Source: a virus. From it: a stretch of DNA of 20,211 nt. The notes beneath the pieces are model-generated. The model worked only from the letters and a program-made list of their open reading frames with translations, was not told the DNA's origin and searched no databases. The stretch lies in IMG/VR virus record IMGVR_UViG_3300022602_003284, positions 1-20,211 of that record; one strand, 5' to 3'. Of the stretch, positions 14,030 to 19,631 are shown piece by piece. Made by a program: the position numbers and the translations under genes. How positions within the stretch are numbered: position 1 is the stretch's first letter; each line of letters starts with the position of its first letter.

Positions 14030-15112
14030 ATGACTATACACACTACTCCCCGAATTGGCTTCTGTTGCAAATGGCTCAACGACCCCACCGAATGCGGCGG
14101 CATGAAGGTAAATGCCAAAGATCGCGAGCTGAACGGTCGAAGCACCACCATGCGTTGGCTACGCGAACACAAAAGCGAGGCCGAACAACGTCAGTGGGAC
14201 ATTATGAACCACAATGCTGCGGCCGCGGTACGCTTGATCGAACGTGTGGCCACGCTACCGCCCGAGCGTAGAATGGTGCGATTGGGCAGTGAAATGCTAC
14301 AAGGCTATACCGAAAAAGACTGGACTGCTTGGTGGCAACGGCAAGAGATACAGGATCACTGTGCTAGGATATTTGCACCCATTGGCGAAACTGCTCGACG
14401 TTTGGGTGTGCGTATCAGTTTCCATCCCGGACAGTTTTGTGTGCTGGCCAGTGAAAACGAAGAAATAGTAAATAGAAGTATTGAGGAGTTTGAGTATCAT
14501 GCAGACATGGCCCGTTGGATGGGATACGGCGTTCGATTCCAGGACTTTAAGATCAACGTCCACATATCCGGGCGTAAGGGTCCACAAGGAATCAAAGACG
14601 TATTTGGACGTTTATCACCAGAGGCTAGAAACTGCCTTACAATTGAAAACGACGAAATGTCTTGGGGCCTTGACGCCAGCCTTGAACTCGCCAACACCTG
14701 TGCACTTGTACTTGACGTACACCACCACTTTGTCAGAACCGGAGAGTATATCAAGGCGAAAGATGATAGATGTCTACGTGTAATTGATTCATGGCGAGGT
14801 GTCCGCCCAGTGATACATTACTCTCAGAGCAGAGAAGATGTACTCAAAGGACACGATGTTAACAAACTCCCCAATCTTGAAGAATTATTATCACAAGGAT
14901 ACAAAAAACAAAAACTCCGTGCACATAGTGATTTTATGTGGAATAGTGCTGTAAATGATTGGGCTAGAGAACATTGGGAATGGGCCGATGTGCAAGTCGA
15001 AGCAAAAGGGAAAAATCTAGCTAGTTTACAATTGACGGAGTTCTGGAAAGGCAGTAAAGATACCATGAGTCCTATTCTTGAGATTGAAGCAGACTCCGCG
15101 GCCAATTCCTAA
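14030..15112 (+). CDS. uvsE: UV-damage endonuclease (UvsE/UvdE family)
   Basis: A 360-residue TIM-barrel endonuclease that nicks DNA 5' to UV photoproducts and related lesions, starting repair without a photolyase. The N-terminus (RIGFCCKWL) is the family's first strand. Metal-site segments are in order: His132 (FHPGQF), Glu206 (TIENDEMSWG), Asp229 and His231-233 (LDVHHHF), PVIHYS, RAHSDFMW and the final Glu of QVEAKGKN. All expected segments are present, so it should be active. The last 28 codons (from about 15026) lie antisense to the reverse-strand homing endonuclease gene; this tail (TEFWKGSKDTMSPILEIEAD) follows the conserved core and may be a late addition. Expression is expected to be early, from the consensus promoter at 13995-14023. 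Confidence 0.95.
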   Translation: MTIHTTPRIGFCCKWLNDPTECGGMKVNAKDRELNGRSTTMRWLREHKSEAEQRQWDIMNHNAAAAVRLIERVATLPPERRMVRLGSEMLQGYTEKDWTAWWQRQEIQDHCARIFAPIGETARRLGVRISFHPGQFCVLASENEEIVNRSIEEFEYHADMARWMGYGVRFQDFKINVHISGRKGPQGIKDVFGRLSPEARNCLTIENDEMSWGLDASLELANTCALVLDVHHHFVRTGEYIKAKDDRCLRVIDSWRGVRPVIHYSQSREDVLKGHDVNKLPNLEELLSQGYKKQKLRAHSDFMWNSAVNDWAREHWEWADVQVEAKGKNLASLQLTEFWKGSKDTMSPILEIEADSAANS

Positions 15113-15670
15113 TTTTAAAGATGTTTGGTCAGCAGACAGTCCATTGTTCATTAATTGTATTGCATGTTTATACAATTCATAATTAGGTAAATTTTTCCCT
15201 TTCAGTACAGAAAGTCTTCGTTCCTCGGAACATGGTTCTTTAATACCATACCGAGGATTATTTTTGCCTTTCTTTGACTTAGATAGATTCTGGCACCATT
15301 CTTCTGTTCGAACTATTCCCTTTAGGCTTTTACTTCTTTTTTCTAAAGTTTTCTTGCTTGGGTGCCAACCTTTTTTTGATGGCGGCATTGCGTTCTCGAC
15401 AATATTAGATAAGTTATCAATTCCTATTCTTTTTATTTCCTGTTCCTCGAGAATATATGCAGTATCTTCATCAATATTGAGATGAATAAATTCAACGATA
15501 ACATTTAAATTATTATCTAATATCTTTTTGATTATTCTATCTTTATGTGGATTATTATTACCGTCCTTTAATTTAGTATGTTGGTATGCACGATCTCCCG
15601 AACCCTTTCCTATGTAAAACACAGTATTGGTTCTTGTATCTATTAATTGGTACACATAATATTTTTTCAT
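15026..15670 (-). CDS. Free-standing GIY-YIG homing endonuclease, second copy type, reverse strand
   Basis: A 214-residue site-specific endonuclease. The GIY-YIG domain is at the extreme N-terminus (YYVYQLID, then TVFYIGKGSGDRAYQH), closer to the LEM3-like GIY-YIG form than to the first endonuclease here. NUMOD3-like motifs follow (NNPRYG and the Lys-rich WHPSKKTLEKRSKSLKG). The C-terminus (LSADQTSLKLGIGRGVCFNL) looks like a helix-turn-helix. I start at the ATG at 15670; extension to 15724 would need a TTG and adds residues unlike the family. A late-type box lies 4 nt before the ATG. The gene is AT-rich and its 3' end overlaps the uvsE 3' end by 87 bp in antisense. It is a different endonuclease from the one in the nrd block, so two separate acquisitions are likely. 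Confidence 0.85.
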   Translation of the reverse strand: MKKYYVYQLIDTRTNTVFYIGKGSGDRAYQHTKLKDGNNNPHKDRIIKKILDNNLNVIVEFIHLNIDEDTAYILEEQEIKRIGIDNLSNIVENAMPPSKKGWHPSKKTLEKRSKSLKGIVRTEEWCQNLSKSKKGKNNPRYGIKEPCSEERRLSVLKGKNLPNYELYKHAIQLMNNGLSADQTSLKLGIGRGVCFNLKNRTHGIFTAFPELRQL

Positions 15671-15674
15671 ATTG

Positions 15675-15682
15675 TATTTATG
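15675..15682 (-). promoter_or_regulatory. Late-promoter-like box CATAAATA (reverse strand) for the second homing endonuclease
   Basis: The reverse strand reads CATAAATA, the same octamer as before the first homing endonuclease. T4-type geometry would start transcription at about 15669-15670, on the ATG, so the mRNA would be leaderless. No Shine-Dalgarno sequence is visible. Confidence 0.45.
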
Positions 15683-15737
15683 ATTTTGTACACGATATAC
15701 ACCATCTACGAACAAGTGGTACAACCCGCAGTCTAAT

Positions 15738-15763
15738 CATAAATACCCTATAACAGGGTATTT
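15738..15763 (+). promoter_or_regulatory. Late-promoter-like box embedded in a hairpin before the structural gene at 15766
   Basis: CATAAATA (15738-15745) overlaps the left arm of a perfect 8-bp hairpin. AAATACCC (15741-15748) pairs with GGGTATTT (15756-15763) around a 7-nt TATAACA loop, and two more T follow. The right arm contains the only Shine-Dalgarno candidate (AGGG, 15755-15758). Read-through RNA would hide it and, with the T run, might terminate. RNA started near 15751 would lack the left arm. Confidence 0.55.
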
Positions 15764-15765
15764 TT

Positions 15766-16089
15766 ATGATCTTATCAAATGTATTTGTAGGCACTATGGC
15801 CAATGATGGCACAGGTGATACACTACGTTCAGCATTCCAAACCATAGACAATAACTTTGCCAATATCCTGGCACAGGCCAATACCGTTGCCGGAGTTTCG
15901 TCTGTGGCCGGTCGCTCGGGCAATGTCATACTGTCGGTTAACGATGTCAACGGGGCCGCTGCCATCAGTTATGTGAATTCGCAAACGGCCTATACCATGG
16001 GCAACTATCAAAATTACACCAGTAATGTGTCCTCGATCAGTGCTGCCTTGGACCAATTGGCTGCTAGATTGAAAGCCGCGGGATACTAA
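15766..16089 (+). CDS. Small virion/fibre protein with an ANDGTGDTLR motif
   Basis: A 107-residue protein. VGTMANDGTGDTLRSAFQTI, then NNFANIL, matches a short module common near the start of T4-like neck, tail-fibre and other structural proteins. The middle is strand-like (VILSVNDVNG) and the C-terminus a short helix (ISAALDQLAARLKAAGY). No membrane or signal segment. It begins a forward run of structural genes and has a late-type box inside a hairpin, consistent with late expression. The exact virion position is unknown. AGGG is the only ribosome-binding site candidate and is base-paired in the predicted hairpin. Confidence 0.7.
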   Translation: MILSNVFVGTMANDGTGDTLRSAFQTIDNNFANILAQANTVAGVSSVAGRSGNVILSVNDVNGAAAISYVNSQTAYTMGNYQNYTSNVSSISAALDQLAARLKAAGY

Positions 16090-16094
16090 GATCA

Positions 16095-16102
16095 GCTAAA
16101 TA
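16095..16102 (+). promoter_or_regulatory. Late-promoter-like box GCTAAATA before the 106-aa gene
   Basis: GCTAAATA carries the TAAATA core and sits 26 nt before the ATG at 16129. A start near 16108 would give a 21-nt leader with AAGGA at good spacing. The first two bases deviate from the T4 consensus, so support comes mainly from position. Confidence 0.35.
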
Positions 16103-16128
16103 ACACAAAGACCCAAGGATTTTAAGAA

Positions 16129-16449
16129 ATGGCATATTCATACACATACGTATCCGGTAGTGCAATAACAACTCCGCCAATAAACAGTACAAAAGTTATC
16201 ATTGTATCCAATGTTGCATTGGTGGCCAATATCAATGGCACAGCCAGTTTAACCAGCAACGTTGGCACAGTGATTCCGCCAAATTACCGAACAAGTTTTA
16301 ATATGCAGGGTATTAACAATACACTGAGTCTATTGTCAACAAGCGGTGTTGCACTGATATCGGTCACTCAAGTGGGCAACGTGGCTGCAAGTGGAACAGC
16401 ACCGGCAGTGGCCAATAACTCGTTTGTTGCCAACGTAGCCGCATACTAA
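16129..16449 (+). CDS. Small beta-rich structural protein candidate, 106 aa
   Basis: A 106-residue protein of strand-forming composition with very few charged residues (YSYTYVSGSAITTPPINSTK, VALVANINGTASLTSNVGTV, ISVTQVGNVAASG). There is no cysteine, signal peptide or membrane segment. The pattern resembles small decoration, fibre or baseplate-associated phage proteins, but no family is recognised. AAGGA is well placed before the ATG. It lies between the ANDGTGDTLR protein and the coupled basic/acidic pair; shared composition with the long fibre at 17203 supports a virion role. Confidence 0.6.
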   Translation: MAYSYTYVSGSAITTPPINSTKVIIVSNVALVANINGTASLTSNVGTVIPPNYRTSFNMQGINNTLSLLSTSGVALISVTQVGNVAASGTAPAVANNSFVANVAAY

Positions 16450-16459
16450 AGGACAGGAC

Positions 16460-16828
16460 ATGAAACTAGCTGAATTTGTTACCGAAACTGCTGCTTGGCA
16501 AAAGAAGTCGGGCAAGAACAAAAACGGTGGCCTAAACAAAAAAGGTGTTGCCAGCTATCGCAGAGAACACCCGGGCAGCAAACTACAAACCGCGGTCACC
16601 ACCAAACCCAGCAAACTCAAAAAAGGCAGCAAGGCCTCCAAGCGTCGTGCCAGTTTTTGTGCACGAATGCGTGGCATGAAAAAACATCGTACCGGCAGCA
16701 AAACTGCACACGATCCCAATAGCCGTATCAACAAGAGCCTACGCAAATGGCATTGCGAAAGTGTAGAACAGTTGTTGGAATTGGTACAATTGGCTGAATC
16801 CTGGATTAATGAAAGAACAAAATTATGA
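16460..16828 (+). CDS. Highly basic phage protein, DUF6321-like, 122 aa
   Basis: A 122-residue, very Lys/Arg-rich protein. The central segment (KKSGKNKNGGLNKKGVASYR, PGSKLQTAVTTKPSKLKKGS, KRRASFCARMRGMKKH, DPNSRINKSLRKW) matches my recollection of the widespread phage domain DUF6321. The N-terminal ten residues (MKLAEFVTETA) and C-terminal helix (VEQLLELVQLAESWINER) are additions. The charge suggests nucleic-acid binding or packing with acidic partners, but the function is unknown. AGGACAGGAC precedes the ATG. Its stop overlaps the next ATG (ATGA, 16825-16828), coupling it to a strongly acidic protein. Confidence 0.75.
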   Translation: MKLAEFVTETAAWQKKSGKNKNGGLNKKGVASYRREHPGSKLQTAVTTKPSKLKKGSKASKRRASFCARMRGMKKHRTGSKTAHDPNSRINKSLRKWHCESVEQLLELVQLAESWINERTKL

Positions 16829-17196
16829 ACATGGCAGAAATTTTACGCAAGTTGGCCGACGTGGTTGACGGACAACAACAGGGCGGTAGCGACACCGAAA
16901 TTACCAATCGTCCCGGGGCCGACAGTGCAATGCATGTCGCACCCGAACCTCAAGATCAAGAAGATCACTCAGTGATCAATGTCAAGAGCATGACACCACC
17001 ACTACAACAAAAACTGGACCTAATGAAACGTCTAGCCGGAGACGAAGGTGAAGAAGCCTGTGACGAATGTGGATGTTCGCCATGTGAATGTCACGATGAA
17101 GATCATGCGGACGAAATGGAGATCATGCGACGCAATGCTGGCATTGCTCCAATAACAATTGCTTTAGCCGACGAAGACGAACCCTGGGAAGGTTAA
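16825..17196 (+). CDS. Acidic, cysteine-cluster phage protein, 123 aa
   Basis: A 123-residue, strongly acidic protein. An N-terminal helix (MAEILRKLADVVDG) leads into a Gln/Gly/Asp linker and a helix (MTPPLQQKLDLMKRLAGD). A dense cysteine/acid cluster follows, CDECGCSPCECHDEDH, with five cysteines and two histidines able to bind zinc or another metal. The C-terminus is MRRNAGIAPITIALADEDEP. No enzyme motif is visible. It overlaps the basic DUF6321-like gene by ATGA, so the two are made in fixed ratio; opposite charges make a physical complex attractive but unproven. The fibre gene starts 6 bases after its stop. Confidence 0.68.
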   Translation: MNMAEILRKLADVVDGQQQGGSDTEITNRPGADSAMHVAPEPQDQEDHSVINVKSMTPPLQQKLDLMKRLAGDEGEEACDECGCSPCECHDEDHADEMEIMRRNAGIAPITIALADEDEPWEG

Positions 17197-17202
17197 TCGT
17201 CA

Positions 17203-19293
17203 ATGGCAATCCAAAAACTATTCAGTGGGCGAGCAAACAGCACAAACGGTGCCACATTTGTGGGCGAACGTGGTCATATCTTCTATGACGAAGTTGTTGG
17301 CCAATTAAGAATAAGTGATGGCGTTACTGCCGGGGGATTGCCAATCATTGTGGCCAGTACCACTGCCAATCTTGGCAACTTGTATGTGGCCGGAACCACA
17401 ATCTCTACAACAACCACCAACTCGGATCTAAATTTAGACAGTAATGGCACTGGCAATGTAAACCTTGTGGGCAGTTTGCGTATCCTAACCAGTGCTGGCT
17501 ATTACTCGATTACTCCGGTATTATCAGCCAGTCAGCAGGGCGTGGTCACAGTAAACGGCAACTTGGCTACCAATGGTAATTTGATCACAAACGGCCCCAG
17601 CTACTTTACCGGCACTTCCAGTTTCATTGGTGCCACAACCTTTGTTGGAGCCGAAGTCAATACCGGTAATGTTACCATCAATGGTAATTTGAATGTTAAT
17701 GGTCCCAGTTACTTTGTGGGCAATGTGGCCGAAATTGGTAACTTGACAGTTACTGGTAGCTCGGTCAATAACGGCACGGCAACATTTAATGGCACTACTA
17801 CATTCAACGGGGCCAAAGTCACAGTTGGTAACAATACTATAACTGGTAATAGTATTGTCAACGGTCCAAGTTACAACTATGGCGTCAGCTACTTTGCGGG
17901 TAACGTAAACATAACAGGCAATACTGCATTTGTGGGAAATGTTAGTCAATTGGGCTACACCTCATTCACGGGCGATGTGGCACACATTGGTAACATTGTT
18001 ATCACTGGCCAAACCACCAACAACGGACTCAGCGTGTTCAACGGTAATTTGACCATTGCGGGCAATGCGGCACTTGTTGGTAACACCACAGTGTCAGGCA
18101 ATACCTTGGTTACCGGAACAACCACTGTGGCTGGCAATACATTAGTGACTGGAAATACAACTGTAACCGGCAACACCAGTGTAATTGGTACTACTTATCT
18201 AACGGGCAACAGTTATGTAACCGGCAACACGTTTGTTATTGGAACTACTACGGTTACGGGCAACACTTTTGTAACCGGTCAGATCACAACTATTACTGGT
18301 GCTACTTATCTACAAGGCAACAGTTATATCATTGGTAATACCTTTGTTACAGGGCCAACAACAGTAACTGGCAATGTTACTGTAACTGGCAACATGTTGC
18401 AGACTGGTGAAAGTATTTTTAACATCACTCAGCAAAACAGTGTTCAAGGTGCAGTAGAGATCACTGGTGATACCAACGCACAGTGGCAAACTCCTGTACA
18501 AACTGGAGTTATGCTACAGATCACTGGACAAGCCAACATCGCTGATCGAGTTTACTTTGACAGTGTAGGCAATTACTCGCTACTGGCTGGTAGACGCTTT
18601 GAAGGCAATATGTCTACCCCCACTGGAGTACAGGGCAATGTGGACCTGTTTAGAATTGCCGGCACCGGCTATACCACTGCAGGTTGGGCCAACATTGGTC
18701 CGGCTCGTATCACATTTACCACAAACGAAATATTTACTGCGACCAACCAAGGTGGACGTATAGAATTTTGGACTACTGCAAATGCCAGTGGCCCGGCGTA
18801 TAGCACAATCTCAAGAACTGCTACAATAGATCCTGCACTGGGTGTGACTGCTACAGGATTTGCGACTGCTGGTAATGTCTCGGCAGGCAATGTAACTGTA
18901 ACAAACAACGAATCCGTTGGCGGCAATGTCACAGTAACTGGTAACGTAACGGCCGCAAACGTAAATGCCACCTTACACGGCAACGTGGTTGGTGTTGCAT
19001 CAAGTTTGGGTACAAACACTACATCTTTTGCTACAACATTCTTAACAGGGCAGGTATCAGTTCCAATTACAACTGTAGCAAAAACAGGAACGACTGATAC
19101 AACATGTACGATAACTGGATTAACTACAAGTCATAAAGTTATCGTTACACCGGGGGCAGATACAAATACTGGCATTGCAGTTACCGCAGCATATCCATCT
19201 GGCTCTAACACATTAACAGTTCAATTGCAAAACTTTAGTGGTAATCCTATTACTACAACAGCATTTAACTTAACTTACATGGCGTGGATCTAA
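17203..19293 (+). CDS. Long tail-fibre-like protein with hexapeptide repeats, 696 aa
   Basis: A 696-residue fibre. Residues 1-50 (GERGHIFYDEVVGQLRISDG) resemble the Mtd_N-type head, like the tailspike at 2548. From about residue 85 to 400 the chain is built of short G-N-x-x-[VIL]-x units with inserts SYFxG and NGPSY. Residues 287-402 are an almost uninterrupted six-residue repeat, suggesting a thin triangular beta-helix. Residues 430-560 form a globular-looking section (QWQTPVQTGVMLQI... AGRRFEGNM). More TGN repeats follow, then a C-terminal domain from about 605 (ITTVAKTGTTDTTCTITGLT) to LTYMAWI that could be the receptor-binding or trimerisation tip. No protease or lyase motif is seen. It probably contacts host receptors. 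The cysteine-cluster gene overlaps its stop codon. Confidence 0.78.
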   Translation: MAIQKLFSGRANSTNGATFVGERGHIFYDEVVGQLRISDGVTAGGLPIIVASTTANLGNLYVAGTTISTTTTNSDLNLDSNGTGNVNLVGSLRILTSAGYYSITPVLSASQQGVVTVNGNLATNGNLITNGPSYFTGTSSFIGATTFVGAEVNTGNVTINGNLNVNGPSYFVGNVAEIGNLTVTGSSVNNGTATFNGTTTFNGAKVTVGNNTITGNSIVNGPSYNYGVSYFAGNVNITGNTAFVGNVSQLGYTSFTGDVAHIGNIVITGQTTNNGLSVFNGNLTIAGNAALVGNTTVSGNTLVTGTTTVAGNTLVTGNTTVTGNTSVIGTTYLTGNSYVTGNTFVIGTTTVTGNTFVTGQITTITGATYLQGNSYIIGNTFVTGPTTVTGNVTVTGNMLQTGESIFNITQQNSVQGAVEITGDTNAQWQTPVQTGVMLQITGQANIADRVYFDSVGNYSLLAGRRFEGNMSTPTGVQGNVDLFRIAGTGYTTAGWANIGPARITFTTNEIFTATNQGGRIEFWTTANASGPAYSTISRTATIDPALGVTATGFATAGNVSAGNVTVTNNESVGGNVTVTGNVTAANVNATLHGNVVGVASSLGTNTTSFATTFLTGQVSVPITTVAKTGTTDTTCTITGLTTSHKVIVTPGADTNTGIAVTAAYPSGSNTLTVQLQNFSGNPITTTAFNLTYMAWI
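18061..18408 (+). repeat. Degenerate 18-bp coding repeat (hexapeptide GNTxVT) in the fibre gene
   Basis: About nineteen tandem 18-bp units encode variants of GNTTVT, GNTLVT, GTTTVA and GNSYVT. DNA units differ mainly at silent positions (GGCAAC, GGTAAC, GGCAAT), so the protein repeat is under selection while the DNA has diverged. Such arrays can change length by recombination and alter fibre length. Confidence 0.75.
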
Positions 19294-19294
19294 T

Positions 19295-19567
19295 GTGGCT
19301 GAGGTCATTTGGATTAATCCTGTAGTTAAAGGTAGTTGCACCCCAGCTGGTGGATGCGGTAGCATTTGTTGTAAAACCAAAGTCTTCACAGATGCTACTA
19401 ACTACACGCTGGAATGGTGTAAGTATTACAATCAAGATCCCGCAGTCACTAATAAGTGTATGAACTACGAGAATCGGTGGGAAGGTTGCAAAAACTATCC
19501 CGACACTAGAGTCTTAATGATATACGGCATTTATCCAAAATGCGGATATTATCTTGAAGAAGCCTAG
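19295..19567 (+). CDS. Small cysteine-cluster protein resembling the YkgJ family
   Basis: A 90-residue protein with eight cysteines (Cys15, 21, 25, 26, 42, 55, 65, 83). The order GGCGSICC, then LEWCKYY, then KCMNYENRWEGCKNYPD, resembles the YkgJ-type putative metal-chelating cluster (CxxxCC ... C-x-x-Y-E-x-R-x-x-x-C-x-x-Y-P). The identification is by eye. The start is a GTG at 19295, immediately after the fibre stop within TAATGTG; the overlapping ATG at 19293 opens only a ten-codon frame, so GTG is the better choice. A metal-binding or redox role is likely. Coupling to the fibre gene may mean it acts on, or is packaged with, the fibre. Confidence 0.6.
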   Translation: MAEVIWINPVVKGSCTPAGGCGSICCKTKVFTDATNYTLEWCKYYNQDPAVTNKCMNYENRWEGCKNYPDTRVLMIYGIYPKCGYYLEEA

Positions 19568-19577
19568 CCAAATGTCA

Positions 19578-19606
19578 TTGACTTCGCACCTGCAGTATAG
19601 TAGAAT
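19578..19606 (+). promoter_or_regulatory. Sigma70-type promoter before the membrane coiled-coil gene
   Basis: TTGACT (19578-19583), a 17-bp spacer and TAGAAT (19601-19606), each 5 of 6 to consensus. The start would be near 19613, giving a leader of about 19 nt before the ATG at 19632. No Shine-Dalgarno sequence is apparent. It separates this gene from the structural run. Confidence 0.55.
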
Positions 19607-19631
19607 AAGTGACTAAAATCCTTTTACTATT

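Noticed and set aside
14464-14475. TAAATA core inside uvsE as another late promoter.
   Set aside because: It lies deep in coding sequence with no gene start downstream; such hexamers also occur at 234-241 and 6601-6608 within genes, showing the core alone is not proof.
15671-15724. Longer start for the reverse-strand homing endonuclease.
   Set aside because: It needs a TTG start, and the added 18 residues are not part of a GIY-YIG domain, which begins directly at the ATG at 15670.
17524-17949. Reverse-strand open frame of 141 codons inside the fibre gene.
   Set aside because: It is antisense to repetitive fibre sequence; its Thr/Ile/Asn-rich, repeat-like translation reflects the complement of GGN-AAY repeats and it has no start signals.
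18061-18408. CRISPR-like or satellite repeat array.
   Set aside because: The 18-bp units are continuous coding hexapeptide repeats in frame with no unique spacers, so they belong to the fibre protein.
19293-19325. Ten-codon frame from the ATG of TAATG after the fibre gene.
   Set aside because: It ends after ten codons, whereas the GTG two bases later opens the conserved-looking cysteine-cluster protein.
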